In this document: piece after piece, positions 44,207 through 53,296 of the stretch
Numbering within the stretch: the first letter of the stretch is position 1
How the letters are laid out: the number at the start of each line of letters is the position of its first letter
Source: Oceanobacillus saliphilus
GTDB taxonomy: Bacteria; Bacillota; Bacilli; Bacillales; Amphibacillaceae
Length of the DNA: 64,000 nt
Direction: 5' to 3'
Assembly (NCBI RefSeq): GCF_023522835.1
Contig: NZ_JALCZU010000001.1
Location: forward strand, 637,297-701,296
Program-made: the position numbers and the translations under genes
Notes under the pieces: model-generated
What the model saw: the letters and a program-made list of their open reading frames with translations, nothing else
Told to the model about the DNA's origin: nothing
Databases searched by the model: none

Positions 44207-44890
44207 ATGAAAACATTAAGAAAGTTAAGTGCGGTTATTTTAGCTGGAATATTCGTTCTTTCTACGAGTACTGGCGTCTTAGCAAAAGGAGCCGTTGAAA
44301 AGGAAAAATCAGTGGACGTGTCCATGATGGTAACTTCCGAACAAGAATTTGAAGTTATTTATACTGGAGAAGAAATCGAACTTCAAGCAATTACCCCTAA
44401 GCATGGATCTTCATTTAAGAATGAATGGAAAGTATTCTCCGATGATAATGAGGTTGATTTAGATGTAGAATTCGTAACAGAGTTTGCAGATGTGGATGGA
44501 GTTAACTCCTATGTTTCAACAGCAGTTTTTGCAGCAGAAGAAGCAGGCACTTATATTCTTACGTATTCCATTGAAATGACAGCCGGCAAAAGCCATGTCC
44601 GTTTCGCTGGAGAAGCACAAAGTGAAGAAATTGTAGTTGTTGAACCTGAAGAAGTTCACATTACAGGAGTTGTCGTTGAAAACTATTCTGTTATCGAACA
44701 AGGTTCGAACTTCCGAGCTGCAGGAGACATCTATTTTACAATGAGTGAAGGCGGAAATCAATTAGCTCAAAGCTTCAGTAATATTATCTTAAATAAAGGA
44801 AATAGCTATACAAACACGGTTGAAATTGAAGCTGATGATCAAGCGTATACGATTACCGTTACCAAAACTGGCTGGACGTTAACAAATTAA
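44207..44890 (+). CDS. Secreted protein of unknown function, two beta-domains
   Basis: A 227-aa exported protein. Signal peptide to about residue 26 (LSAVILAGIFVLSTSTGVLA). The mature part looks like two beta-sandwich segments: first VEVIYTGEEIELQAITPK and YVSTAVFAAEEAGTYILTYS (Ig-like pattern), then VHITGVVVENYSVIEQGSNF and YTNTVEIEADDQAYTITVT. No Cys, no lipobox, no wall-sorting signal. Translation start is at 44207, with RBS AAGAGGAG 9 nt upstream inside a hairpin. Role unknown; the long leader suggests strong post-transcriptional control. Confidence 0.7.
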   Translation: MKTLRKLSAVILAGIFVLSTSTGVLAKGAVEKEKSVDVSMMVTSEQEFEVIYTGEEIELQAITPKHGSSFKNEWKVFSDDNEVDLDVEFVTEFADVDGVNSYVSTAVFAAEEAGTYILTYSIEMTAGKSHVRFAGEAQSEEIVVVEPEEVHITGVVVENYSVIEQGSNFRAAGDIYFTMSEGGNQLAQSFSNIILNKGNSYTNTVEIEADDQAYTITVTKTGWTLTN

Positions 44891-44899
44891 AAAAGAAGA

Positions 44900-44961
44900 G
44901 CAGGGACGGTCTTCTGTTTCCTATTCTTAATTACTTTAGGAAGCATGAGAACCGTCCCTGC
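44900..44961. repeat. Palindromic repeat, family II
   Basis: GCAGGGACGGT ... ACCGTCCCTGC with inner TTTCCT/AGGAAGCATGAGA and the core TTAATTACTTTAGGAAGCA shared with 60026-60106. Lies between converging genes and likely terminates both. Confidence 0.85.
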
Positions 44962-45004
44962 GCATCCGTTTAACTTGTTAGACAACTGACCATTTATTCT
45001 CCTA

Positions 45005-45805
45005 TTATTTAGTAGCTCTTATTGTTGCCAAATCGGCACGTTGTTTAAGGAATCTCGTAAAATATTCAGCCCCGAGTACCATGATAAACATGACGATCGT
45101 GACCCCGAGCATCTCATTATAGGCTATCATTCGCGAGGCACGAATCAATTCCCAGCCAATTCCTCCTGCGCCAACTACCCCTAATACAGTTGCATAACGC
45201 AGATTAATATCAAATCGGAATACGGACCATGAAATAAAAATACTCGAAATAGTAGGAAGAACTCCCTGCATGACTACTTGAATGGGACTTCCTCCTGTAG
45301 CTCTAATTGCATCAATGACCCGTTGATCAATCTCTTCAATCGTCTCTGCGTAAACTTTAACAAGCATTCCAACACTATTTACTGCCAACGCTAAAATACC
45401 GGGTGTAGGCCCGAGTCCAACAGCTATGATGAATAAAAGCGCCCAAATAAGCGCAGGGACAGCCCGTACAAATGCTGCCAATGCTTTAACGAGATAACTG
45501 ATGGAAATATGGGGTGTCATATTTTTCGCGGCAAAAAAAGCTAATAGTATGGAAAATATGATCCCCCATAAAGTGCCCATAACAGCAATTTGCAATGATT
45601 CTATCGCGGCGCCAGCTATGTTGATCGGATCATCAATGACTGGGGGAAACATATTATCCAGTAATCTTTGCGTCCGGGAAAAAATGTTTGCGAGTTTTTC
45701 TGGAGCAATATCCAATTGAAGTAGACTGATCACAAAAAAAATAAACGCCAAGCTCCAAAGGATTCCCCGAGATAGGTTATTATTCTGCTTATTCATTTTA
45801 CTCAT
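45005..45805 (-). CDS. phnE: Phosphonate-type ABC transporter permease PhnE (second copy)
   Basis: A 266-aa permease with six transmembrane helices. EAA-like cytoplasmic loop: YAETIEEIDQRVIDAIRATG GSPIQVVMQGVLP; DINLRYATVLGVVGAGGIGW ELIRAS is the conserved PhnE C-terminal block. Its ATG overlaps the stop of the other phnE (ATGA). GGGAGAAG precedes it. Partners: phnC, phnD upstream. Imports phosphonate, phosphite or a phosphate ester. Confidence 0.9.
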   Translation of the reverse strand: MSKMNKQNNNLSRGILWSLAFIFFVISLLQLDIAPEKLANIFSRTQRLLDNMFPPVIDDPINIAGAAIESLQIAVMGTLWGIIFSILLAFFAAKNMTPHISISYLVKALAAFVRAVPALIWALLFIIAVGLGPTPGILALAVNSVGMLVKVYAETIEEIDQRVIDAIRATGGSPIQVVMQGVLPTISSIFISWSVFRFDINLRYATVLGVVGAGGIGWELIRASRMIAYNEMLGVTIVMFIMVLGAEYFTRFLKQRADLATIRATK

Positions 45806-46644
45806 ATAATCTTCTCCCGCAACTTCGCTGTAATAAATTCAACGACTAAGATAAGCGCGAAAATCGCCAGTATTCCAACAGATGCTTGTTGATACTGGAA
45901 TAAACTGATGCTTCCTTCCAGTGCAAAGCCAATTCCACCTGCTCCAACCACTCCAAGGACAGATGCTTCACGAATATTTAAATCCATTTTATACAAAGAC
46001 CAGCCGACAAAGCCTGGTTTGAATTGTGGCCATACCGCTTGACCGATGACTTGGTACCAATTTGCTCCAGTAGCTCTTACAGCGTTGACTTGATTTTCAT
46101 CAATTTCTTCCAATAGATCTGCAAAGGCTTTGCCAAGAATACCAATTCCGGATAACCCTAATGCCAGTGTCCCCGCGAGAGGTCCCAGTCCAATGGCCGC
46201 CACTAATAAGATTCCCCATACCATCGCGGGAATGGAACGCAAAAATGCGATGAACGAACGGCTCACTATAGCAACTGCCGGATGAACAGTTGTGTTTTTT
46301 GCTGCCATTAACCCAAAAAACAACGAGAACGTAACGGAAAATAAAAGTCCAACATAGCTCATATATAATGTTTCTAATATAGGCCCTACAAAAGAAGGAA
46401 TTGTAGTAAAATCCGGTGGCAATAAATCCTGAAAAATGAAAATAGCCATATTTGAAAAGCCGGAAAATAGGTCCATTATATGAAATTTTGTACCGACCCA
46501 AGACCAAATGATAAGGATGGCAAGAATTCCGAGAATGAAATAACGATTATATAATAAACTGCGTTTCCTACTTTTGTACGCTTCATATTGTAATTGCTGT
46601 TTGTTTGATTGTTGCTGTAAAGCTTCTTCAAGAGGTAAGTTCAT
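45802..46644 (-). CDS. phnE: Phosphonate-type ABC transporter permease PhnE (first copy)
   Basis: A 280-aa permease with the same layout as the downstream gene: six helices, FADLLEEIDENQVNAVRATG loop, DLNIREASVLGVVGAGGIGF terminal block. GGGGGTTAG precedes the ATG, which lies inside the end of phnC (17-nt overlap). The N-terminal about 28 residues ([20 protein letters not shown]) are a Gln-rich cytoplasmic extension. Probably heterodimerises with the other PhnE. Confidence 0.9.
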   Translation of the reverse strand: MNLPLEEALQQQSNKQQLQYEAYKSRKRSLLYNRYFILGILAILIIWSWVGTKFHIMDLFSGFSNMAIFIFQDLLPPDFTTIPSFVGPILETLYMSYVGLLFSVTFSLFFGLMAAKNTTVHPAVAIVSRSFIAFLRSIPAMVWGILLVAAIGLGPLAGTLALGLSGIGILGKAFADLLEEIDENQVNAVRATGANWYQVIGQAVWPQFKPGFVGWSLYKMDLNIREASVLGVVGAGGIGFALEGSISLFQYQQASVGILAIFALILVVEFITAKLREKII

Positions 46645-47401
46645 TCACTAACCCCCGTTGATCATAAATCTCATTAATTCTCTGTTCAGTCAGTTCATTT
46701 GGCTTCCCGTCAAATACGACTTCTCCTGCTTTAATTCCTATAATCCGACTAGCAAATCGTTTCGCAACATCCACTTGATGCAGGTTGACGATCGTCGTAA
46801 TCCCGTCTTCTTCGCTAATGGTTTTTAAATAATTCATCACGTTAGAAGAAGATGATGGGTCTAGGCTTGCTATCGGTTCATCTGCTAGAATAAGAGCGGG
46901 CTTTTGGGCAATGGCTCTTGCAATACCAACGCGCTGCTGTTGCCCGCCACTTAGTTCATCCGCTCGTTTAAACGCATGATCCTCCAGCCCAACACGCCGG
47001 AGAATCGCCAAAGCTTCTTTAACATCTTCTTCTGAAAATCTGCCGAAAGCTCCTTTTAAAGAAGACATGTATCCAAGTCTTCCATGCAGTACATTTCGAA
47101 CGGTAGTGGACCGTTTAATCAAGTTAAAATCTTGGAAAATCATCCCAATTTGTCTGCGTACCAACAGTAATTTCTTCCCTTTTACGTTTGTAATCTGTTC
47201 GTTCTGAAAGATAACTTCACCGGAACTTGGCTGATTTAGTCTATTAATTGACCTTAAAAATGTACTTTTTCCCGCTCCACTTGGACCAATAATAGAAACC
47301 AGTTCCCCTTTGTTGAATGTAAGTGTAATATTTTTTAATGCTTCCGTACCATCCGGATATACTTTCTTTAAATTACGTGTCTCCAAAAAAATATCTGTCA
47401 T
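46628..47401 (-). CDS. phnC: Phosphonate-type ABC transporter ATP-binding protein PhnC
   Basis: A 257-aa ATPase: Walker [21 protein letters not shown]-loop [24 protein letters not shown] (a PhnC hallmark), signature [15 protein letters not shown], Walker [23 protein letters not shown] lies upstream of the ATG at 47401. Part of phnD-C-E-E; it follows phnD by 18 nt. Confidence 0.93.
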   Translation of the reverse strand: MTDIFLETRNLKKVYPDGTEALKNITLTFNKGELVSIIGPSGAGKSTFLRSINRLNQPSSGEVIFQNEQITNVKGKKLLLVRRQIGMIFQDFNLIKRSTTVRNVLHGRLGYMSSLKGAFGRFSEEDVKEALAILRRVGLEDHAFKRADELSGGQQQRVGIARAIAQKPALILADEPIASLDPSSSSNVMNYLKTISEEDGITTIVNLHQVDVAKRFASRIIGIKAGEVVFDGKPNELTEQRINEIYDQRGLVNELTS

Positions 47402-47419
47402 GGATATTCCCCTCAGTCA

Positions 47420-48331
47420 TTAATTTAGCAATTCTTCTGGACTCATACCCAGGTTTTCAGCAGTTCTGCGGACAACATCGTATGCCTCATCTTCTATTGG
47501 ATAAAAACCATTAATTCCTCTTTCTTCAAAATATTGTTCGTCTTCATAGGAATAATAAAATTCGCGAATTGCTTCTTTTAAATCATCTGGAAGGTCAGAG
47601 CGATAAGCATCCGGACCACGTGGAATATCATCGGATGAATGGATAATTTTAAAATCGTTTTCATCAATTTGCCCTTGCGCAATCATAGCATCCATTACAT
47701 CCGTAGCGATTGCAGCTCCATCTACATCCCCATTAATAACGGATAAAATCGACGCATCATGACTACCGGAAAAAGAAACATTACCAAAGAAATCGTCTAC
47801 CTCTTCATTCGTAATCCCCATTTCATCAATAACAGCGGAACGAGGGAAAATATGTCCCGAGGTTGATGCTGGATCGACAAATAAGAAATCTTTACCTTCT
47901 AGATCAGCAAGCTCCTGTACTTCTGAATCAGCTGGCACAATAAAAGCACTTTGATATGAAATTTCATCTTCACTTTTTGCCCCAATTGCAAATACTTCCG
48001 CACCGCTTCTTTCATTTGCCAATATATAAGCAAATGGACCAAAAAACGCAATATCTACATGTTCATTCCTTAGTCCTTCAATGACTGCATTATAATTCGT
48101 CCCCATAAATACTTCTATATCAACATCTAATTCTTCACTCAATTCTTCCGCAAACTGTTCAACTCGTGGTGATACAGAAGTTTGATCCTCGGAAGGTACA
48201 ACACCTATAACAAGTTCATCCGGCCAATTCCCAGAAGAAGACGCTTCACTTTCTTCCCCATCTCCACATGCCGCAAGTAAAAGAACCAACGATATAGCAA
48301 TTAAAATAAACAAGTATTTTCTCATATTCAC
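47420..48331 (-). CDS. phnD: Phosphonate/phosphate-type substrate-binding lipoprotein PhnD
   Basis: A 303-aa lipoprotein. Lipobox LLLAAC with Cys22, then the PhnD/PtxB fold: ELVIGVVPSEDQTSVSPRVE, GTNYNAVIEGLRNEHVDIAF FGPFAYILA, DFLFVDPASTSGHIFPRSAV, INGDVDGAAIA. The tight SxxTSGHxxP pocket is typical for phosphonate, phosphite or methylphosphonate binders. GTG start at 48331 behind AAGGAGGA. First gene of the transporter operon with PHO-box-like repeats upstream. No C-P lyase or phosphonatase genes occur in the window. Confidence 0.92.
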   Translation of the reverse strand: MNMRKYLFILIAISLVLLLAACGDGEESEASSSGNWPDELVIGVVPSEDQTSVSPRVEQFAEELSEELDVDIEVFMGTNYNAVIEGLRNEHVDIAFFGPFAYILANERSGAEVFAIGAKSEDEISYQSAFIVPADSEVQELADLEGKDFLFVDPASTSGHIFPRSAVIDEMGITNEEVDDFFGNVSFSGSHDASILSVINGDVDGAAIATDVMDAMIAQGQIDENDFKIIHSSDDIPRGPDAYRSDLPDDLKEAIREFYYSYEDEQYFEERGINGFYPIEDEAYDVVRRTAENLGMSPEELLN

Positions 48332-48393
48332 TAACTTCCTCCTTGTTATTTTTATATGTACAAGATTAGTATAAATCTCTAATATTTATAGAG

Positions 48394-48420
48394 TGTTAAA
48401 ATAGTATAAAAATTTGTTAA
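48394..48420 (-). promoter_or_regulatory. PHO-box-like repeats upstream of phnD
   Basis: On the minus strand TTAACA (48415-48420), TTATAC (48404-48409) and TTAACA (48394-48399) recur every 10-11 bp. This matches the TT(A/T/C)ACA direct repeats bound by PhoP in Bacillus. They lie about 65-90 bp before phnD, suggesting induction by phosphate starvation. Confidence 0.5.
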
Positions 48421-48459
48421 TTTTCTAGACTATTTTAACGATAGGAAGTATATATAACA

Positions 48460-48494
48460 AAAACACACCCAACGTGCTTGTTTAGGTGTGTTTT
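48460..48494 (-). terminator. Terminator between ars and phn operons
   Basis: AAAACACACC (48460-48469) pairs with GGTGTGTTTT (48485-48494), T-run on the minus strand. Confidence 0.85.
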
Positions 48495-48573
48495 AGGCCT
48501 TACTTTCAAACACAGGAATAGGAGATAATACTGAAAAAGTTGTTCAGATAATGTAAAGGTATATATTATAACT

Positions 48574-48612
48574 TGAAAAAAAAGAGTAGAAAGACAGTTT
48601 ATACCTTTCTAC
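48574..48612 (-). terminator. First terminator of the ars operon
   Basis: GTAGAAAG (48586-48593) pairs with CTTTCTAC (48605-48612), followed on the minus strand by C and T8. It lies 30 nt after the last gene of the operon. Confidence 0.85.
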
Positions 48613-48642
48613 CTTTAATTTAGTTCTAACAACTCTTCAATA

Positions 48643-50289
48643 TTATTGTTTTCCTTTATTAAAACTCTGATAATTCTTATTCCCACCGGAAAGATTAAAT
48701 ACCTCTTTAAAGCCCATGTTTATTAATATATTCTGCGCAGCATTTCCGGTTACACCCTTATTACAATACGTTACAGTTGGAATATTAGGGTCTAGATTCC
48801 TTGCTTCTTCACGTAACTTAGCTAAAGGAATATTAATGGCTTCATCCACTTTTGAAGCTTCATATTGCTTCGTAGCTCTTGTATCAATGATTTGGAACCT
48901 CTCTCCGTTCTCTATTCGATCGGTTAATTCCAGTGGGGTAATCAATTTATTTTTCTTATCAATCGCATTTTGTAGTGCCATTCCGGTGTACATAACAGGA
49001 TCTTTTGTTGTACTGAATGGTGGCGCGTATGCTAAATCCAAATGGAATAAGTCTTCTGCTTTAGCGTTAAATGAAATAGCCGTTACGAATACGTCGATTC
49101 GCTTATCGACACCATCTTCACCAACAATTTGAACTCCTAAAATCCTGCTTGTTTTTCTATCGGCAATCGCCTTGATCACTAATTCTTTTCCACCTAGATA
49201 TTCTGCTCTTGCTGGCTTAATATTATGAAGAACTTCTATATCATAACCATCTGCTTTGGCCTCTTTCTCACTCAATCCGGTATAGCCCACTGCTAAATCG
49301 AAAACTCGTAAAATCCCTGTACCTAAAATACCTCGATGTTCTAAGTCACCACCGGTAATTACATCTCCAGCAATTCGCCCCATCTTGTTAGCCGTAGAAC
49401 CTAATGGACGATACACTGGCTTTCCGGTTACTATGGAAAAACTTTCTGCCACGTCTCCAACTGCATAGATATCAGGCAGATTCGTTTGCATCTTTTTATT
49501 TACTTTAATTGCTCCAGATGCGCCCACTTCTGCACCAATCGTTTGCGCCAGTTTCGTATTCGGTCTCACGCCAATAGCTAAAATAACCATATCGGAATCA
49601 ATCTTATTTCCGCTCTTCATTTCCACAGCTTTTTCCGAAATCGTCGTTACTTCTTCGTTTAGTAATAACTTTACGCCATTGTCTCTCATATGCTCTTCCA
49701 CACGAAACGCCATATCTTTATCCAAATGTGTCATAATCTGATTGCTACGTTGAACAATCGTTACGTCTAATCCTTTATGAGTCAGTTGTTCTGCCATTTC
49801 AAGTCCGATGAAACCAGCACCAATGATCGTCACCTTTTTCGGATTATTTGTAACCATATAGGAGTGTATAGATGCTGTATTTTGGATATTGCGGACATGA
49901 AAGACATGACCCATATCTACCCCTTTAATCGGTGGAGTAATTGGAGTCGCACCAGTTGCAAAGACCAAGGTGTCGTAATTGTCTTCTTTTGTCTCATTGG
50001 TATCTAAATTTTTAACTGTGACTTTTTTCTTGTCTGGGTCTATCTCCATCACTTCATGACGGGTGTGAATATCCACGTTATAACGTTTTTTAAACCATGC
50101 AGCACTTCTCGGTGTCAATGTCTCTAATTCTTCTACTTCACCGCCCAAAAAGTAGGGAATCCCACAAATTGAATAAGAGATGTCATAATCTGCATTATAT
50201 AACGTGATTTCTGCATTTTCATCGTTTCTTCGCGCTTTTGCCGCAACTGATGTACCAGCTGCAACCGAACCAATAATAATTATTTTCAT
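48643..50289 (-). CDS. CoA-disulfide reductase with fused rhodanese domain
   Basis: A 548-aa flavoprotein. FAD motif IIIIGSVAAGTSVAAKARR, redox Cys42 in SYSICGIPYFLGG (CoADR family, single active Cys), NAD motif VTIIGAGFIGLEMAEQLTHK, and VYAVGDVAES. Residues about 455-545 are a rhodanese domain with active Cys in VTYCNKGVTG. CoADR-Rhd enzymes reduce CoA disulfide, persulfide or polysulfide with NAD(P)H. GGAGGAAT precedes the ATG at 50289. Last gene of the ars operon, 36 nt after the HesB-like gene; here it may maintain thiol pools for arsenate reduction (inference). Confidence 0.9.
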   Translation of the reverse strand: MKIIIIGSVAAGTSVAAKARRNDENAEITLYNADYDISYSICGIPYFLGGEVEELETLTPRSAAWFKKRYNVDIHTRHEVMEIDPDKKKVTVKNLDTNETKEDNYDTLVFATGATPITPPIKGVDMGHVFHVRNIQNTASIHSYMVTNNPKKVTIIGAGFIGLEMAEQLTHKGLDVTIVQRSNQIMTHLDKDMAFRVEEHMRDNGVKLLLNEEVTTISEKAVEMKSGNKIDSDMVILAIGVRPNTKLAQTIGAEVGASGAIKVNKKMQTNLPDIYAVGDVAESFSIVTGKPVYRPLGSTANKMGRIAGDVITGGDLEHRGILGTGILRVFDLAVGYTGLSEKEAKADGYDIEVLHNIKPARAEYLGGKELVIKAIADRKTSRILGVQIVGEDGVDKRIDVFVTAISFNAKAEDLFHLDLAYAPPFSTTKDPVMYTGMALQNAIDKKNKLITPLELTDRIENGERFQIIDTRATKQYEASKVDEAINIPLAKLREEARNLDPNIPTVTYCNKGVTGNAAQNILINMGFKEVFNLSGGNKNYQSFNKGKQ

Positions 50290-50325
50290 GTAGTTATATT
50301 CCTCCAAAACTTTTCTTGTTTTATG

Positions 50326-50607
50326 TTAACAGCACTGGTCCATGCCTAATAATACAAATTGTGAACCTTGTGGTGTTTCATCATCATCTAATGTTAAACC
50401 TTCTACTGTATCTTTGACATCTTTATCAATGGCCACTTTAATACCATCGATTTCTTCAACAATATCATTTTCCTCTGGTGCAGCTAGGGAAATACCTAAT
50501 TGTGGACCACAACATCCTCCTCCTATCGAATAGAAACGAATTCCTTCCGCACCCTTTTCTTCGAAGATCACCTGTAATTTATTTTTAGCTTTTTCTGTAA
50601 TATTCAT
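50326..50607 (-). CDS. HesB/IscA-like small protein with vicinal cysteine pairs
   Basis: A 93-aa protein of the HesB/IscA-like fold (MNITEKAKNKLQVIFEEKGA, IRFYSIGGGCCGPQLGISLA, IDGIKVAIDKDVKDTVEGLT). It has a Cys-Cys pair in GGGCCGP and another as its last two residues (MDQCC). IscA-type proteins bind Fe-S or Fe through three Cys, but this Cys-Cys pattern could hold arsenite. The ATG at 50607 has GAGGAGGA at proper spacing; an ATG two codons earlier is too close. It sits between arsA and the CoADR gene, which suggests an arsenic-related role. This is inference. Confidence 0.75.
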   Translation of the reverse strand: MNITEKAKNKLQVIFEEKGAEGIRFYSIGGGCCGPQLGISLAAPEENDIVEEIDGIKVAIDKDVKDTVEGLTLDDDETPQGSQFVLLGMDQCC

Positions 50608-50647
50608 TTTCATTCCTCCTCGTTTTTTTAAAGTTGAACAAATTCTT

Positions 50648-52399
50648 TCATTTGTTCATAGCCAACTTTACTTCCTTCATCCATGGTATTAGCGCACAAT
50701 TATCAGCTAATTCTTCTTGTACTTTCTTAATCCATTGCTTTTCCGATGCTGCACGTATCTTTAATACATTATCTGTTGTTCCGGTTGCATACAAACTACG
50801 ATTAATTACCCACCATTTTGGAGTAATCTCTGCTCGTATTAAGTCATTCCGCAGGCGTGTTGCCTCAAATACTGGAGTTGCTTCTGGCAATGTGACAACG
50901 ACTACGCCTGTTTCTTCTGGATTACGCAGTCTTGGCAATAACTTTTTAACACTTTCTGGAGTATCACCTGTAGAACGGCTCATTTCCTTGTGATAAGCTT
51001 CGGATGAGTCAAGTAAAAGTAACGTATGTCCAGTTGGTGCCGTATCAATCACAACAATTTCCTGTTCGGACCTTTCTACTACATCTGCAAAAGCACGGAA
51101 CACCGCAATTTCTTCCGTACATGGAGACTCCAGGTCCTCCTGCAAGTAGGCAATTTCGTCATCATTCAACTCACCAGCATTTGTAATTACTTCTTTTTTG
51201 TAATTATCCACTTCTACTTCTGGATCAATGCTGCTGATAGATAAATTTTTATGAATTGCACTGTCTTTAAACATATAATCCAAATGTGCTGCAGGATCAG
51301 TTGTTGTTAAATGAACTTTATGCCCTTTTTCCGTCAAGCCAACGGCAATTGCTGCTGCGATAGATGTTTTTCCAACTCCGCCTTTACCCATCGTAAAAAT
51401 AACACGCGTATTATTATCTGAAAAGTCATCGATAACATCTTTTAGTTCGGAAAGTGGTGCTAGCTCTGTATTATCATCGTCCTCCTTGAATTCAACTAAA
51501 GGTGTATCACTCACAATCTGACGAAGACGATCGATACCAGTTAGAGAATAGGATACAAAAGGTAATGAGAATGTCTGAATTGCTCGCAATTCTTCTGGTG
51601 TTTTCTTTACTGCTTCTTGCTGACCCTCGTAAAAAGCTGCAGACACCTCATCATTTTCATCATGAGTCTGCAATAACCCATTGATGATAAGCATTTGATG
51701 TCCAATACCAATCTCTCCAAGTTCGAATGATGCGCGGTTTGCTTCAATGAGCGTGGATTCTTCGGGTCTTGCAACAAGGATTAAGGTTGTCTTCTTACCA
51801 TCAGACAGAGATTCAACTGCTTTTTGATACATATCCTTCTTATCCCCAAGGCCTGACAATGGACCTAAACAAGACGCACCATGTGTAGCTTCTTCCAGAT
51901 ACCCTGACCATGCTGTCGGCAAGGTTAATAAACGAAGCGTATGACCAGTTGGAGCAGTATCAAACAATACATGGTCGTACTCTTTAAATATCCCATCATC
52001 TGCTAATAAATGAGAGAATTCATCAAATGCGGCTATTTCTACCGTACATGCCCCAGAAAGCTGTTCCTCCATCTGATTGACTACAGATTCAGGAAGTTTA
52101 TCACGATACGGTCTCACAGTATTTTCCCGGTATACGCTAGCTGCTTCTTCTGGATCAATATTACTGGCATATAGGTTTTTTACACTTGGGATTTCAACTG
52201 GCTCACGAGATAATTCTATTTCGAATACGTCCTGTAAATTAGAAGCGGGATCCGTACTGACTAACAAAACTTTTTTTCCTTGATCGGCAAGTGCTACTGC
52301 TGTTGCACACGCTACGGACGTTTTCCCAACTCCGCCTTTGCCAGTGAAAAATAAATAGGGTGTTTGGACATGCTGTTTTGGATTATATAGTGTATGCAT
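50648..52399 (-). CDS. arsA: Arsenical pump-driving ATPase ArsA
   Basis: A 583-aa ATPase with the usual two halves. A1 P-loop GKGGVGKTSVACATAVA near residue 22 and A2 P-loop MGKGGVGKTSIAAAIAVG near 337. Each half carries a DTAPTGHTLRLL / DTAPTGHTLLLL signal-transduction motif. Cys residues of the metalloid site occur as SGACTVEIAAF and ESPCTEEIAVF. ArsA drives ArsB to extrude arsenite or antimonite. The ATG at 52399 follows AAAGGAGAATC; a longer in-frame reading overlaps arsD and is rejected. Follows arsD by 14 nt. Confidence 0.96.
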   Translation of the reverse strand: MHTLYNPKQHVQTPYLFFTGKGGVGKTSVACATAVALADQGKKVLLVSTDPASNLQDVFEIELSREPVEIPSVKNLYASNIDPEEAASVYRENTVRPYRDKLPESVVNQMEEQLSGACTVEIAAFDEFSHLLADDGIFKEYDHVLFDTAPTGHTLRLLTLPTAWSGYLEEATHGASCLGPLSGLGDKKDMYQKAVESLSDGKKTTLILVARPEESTLIEANRASFELGEIGIGHQMLIINGLLQTHDENDEVSAAFYEGQQEAVKKTPEELRAIQTFSLPFVSYSLTGIDRLRQIVSDTPLVEFKEDDDNTELAPLSELKDVIDDFSDNNTRVIFTMGKGGVGKTSIAAAIAVGLTEKGHKVHLTTTDPAAHLDYMFKDSAIHKNLSISSIDPEVEVDNYKKEVITNAGELNDDEIAYLQEDLESPCTEEIAVFRAFADVVERSEQEIVVIDTAPTGHTLLLLDSSEAYHKEMSRSTGDTPESVKKLLPRLRNPEETGVVVVTLPEATPVFEATRLRNDLIRAEITPKWWVINRSLYATGTTDNVLKIRAASEKQWIKKVQEELADNCALIPWMKEVKLAMNK

Positions 52400-52413
52400 G
52401 TTATGATTCTCCT

Positions 52414-52770
52414 TTAGTCGAGTTTTACAGAAACACGGACACGAGGTTTCTGAGTCAATGCTTCTACACTTACATCCAACCATTCCGCAAATTCCTCGTT
52501 CGTTGGGTAAACACCTACTTTTGTGACTTCTCCATCTAAAAGGGTTACGGGAAGTGCATCTGCTCCCTTGTCCTGAAGTACTCGATTAACCGTTTCATTA
52601 TCTGCAAAAGCTGCAGGATCATTTGCTAAATTAAATCTTTTGATGTCCATACCTTTTTGTTCCAGTGAATAAACTGTTGAAGCAACTCTTGTTAGGTTCT
52701 GATCGACACTTGGTCCACAAACTCCTGTTGAACAGCACATAGCTGGGTCAAAAATCTCTACTTTTTTCAT
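52414..52770 (-). CDS. arsD: Arsenic metallochaperone ArsD
   Basis: A 118-aa thioredoxin-fold chaperone: VEIFDPAMCCSTGVCGPSVD holds the essential Cys12, Cys13 and Cys18 that pass As(III) to ArsA. DKGADALPVTLLDGEV is the family core. The C-terminus ends RVRVSVKLD and lacks the extra Cys-Cys pairs found in E. coli plasmid ArsD; those are dispensable. RBS GGAGG (in the spacer to the operator). It begins a second transcription segment with its own promoter/operator. Confidence 0.95.
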   Translation of the reverse strand: MKKVEIFDPAMCCSTGVCGPSVDQNLTRVASTVYSLEQKGMDIKRFNLANDPAAFADNETVNRVLQDKGADALPVTLLDGEVTKVGVYPTNEEFAEWLDVSVEALTQKPRVRVSVKLD

Positions 52771-52793
52771 CGATAATACCTCCAGTTTATTTA

Positions 52794-52822
52794 TATATAA
52801 CTATATACTTATATGCCATCAA
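52794..52822 (-). promoter_or_regulatory. Second ars promoter/operator, upstream of arsD
   Basis: On the minus strand: -35 TTGATG (52817-52822), 17-bp spacer, -10 TATATA (52794-52799). The spacer carries ATAAGTATATAGTTATATA, matching the arsR operator ATAAGCGAATAGTTATATA at all but three central positions. Confidence 0.7.
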
Positions 52823-52828
52823 ATAGAT

Positions 52829-52852
52829 AAGCCTTAAGCTTTCTTAAGACTT
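52829..52852 (-). terminator. Hairpin between arsC and arsD
   Basis: AAGCCTTAAG (52829-52838) pairs with CTTAAGACTT (52843-52852) with one mismatch. No proper T-run, so an attenuator or RNA-processing site rather than a complete terminator. Confidence 0.45.
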
Positions 52853-52861
52853 ATTTTCTAA

Positions 52862-53281
52862 TTATTCCCCAGTTTCGGTAAATCGTTTTATTCGTTCTCC
52901 AATTTCATCACGGACACGCTGGAATACAGCCCATTTTTCCTCATCTGTTCCTTCTGCTTTTGCAGGATCATCAAATCCCCAATGTTCTCTTCTTACATGT
53001 GGGGGTGTCATTGGGCAGCGATCAGCGGCATCACCGCAAAGGGTTACTGCTAATGTCGCGTTATTGAGGTACTCCGTATCAATCATTTCTGATTCTTGGT
53101 TAGATATATCAATTTCTACTTCTTTCATTGCTTTGACAGCATTCGGGTTCAACCCATGTGCTTCAATTCCAGCGCTTCTAACTTCCCACTCATCTCCAAG
53201 AAGTTTCTGCGCCCACCCTTCTGCCATTTGGCTTCTGCAAGAGTTACCAGTACATAAGAAATAAATTGTTTTTTTAGCCAT
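52862..53281 (-). CDS. arsC: Thioredoxin-coupled arsenate reductase ArsC
   Basis: A 139-aa low-molecular-weight phosphatase-fold reductase. P-loop [14 protein letters not shown] (Cys10), and the resolving Cys pair in [18 protein letters not shown] (Cys82 and Cys89) identify the Bacillus/Staphylococcus ArsC type. It reduces arsenate to arsenite with thioredoxin. Starts 15 nt after the arsB stop. Third gene of the operon. Confidence 0.97.
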   Translation of the reverse strand: MAKKTIYFLCTGNSCRSQMAEGWAQKLLGDEWEVRSAGIEAHGLNPNAVKAMKEVEIDISNQESEMIDTEYLNNATLAVTLCGDAADRCPMTPPHVRREHWGFDDPAKAEGTDEEKWAVFQRVRDEIGERIKRFTETGE

Positions 53282-53296
53282 ATTGATGCTCCTTTT

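Noticed and set aside
52400-52483. N-terminal extension of ArsA by 28 Cys-rich residues
   Set aside because: It overlaps the arsD 3' end in another frame; a strong AAAGGAG site precedes the ATG at 52399, which gives the normal ArsA length.
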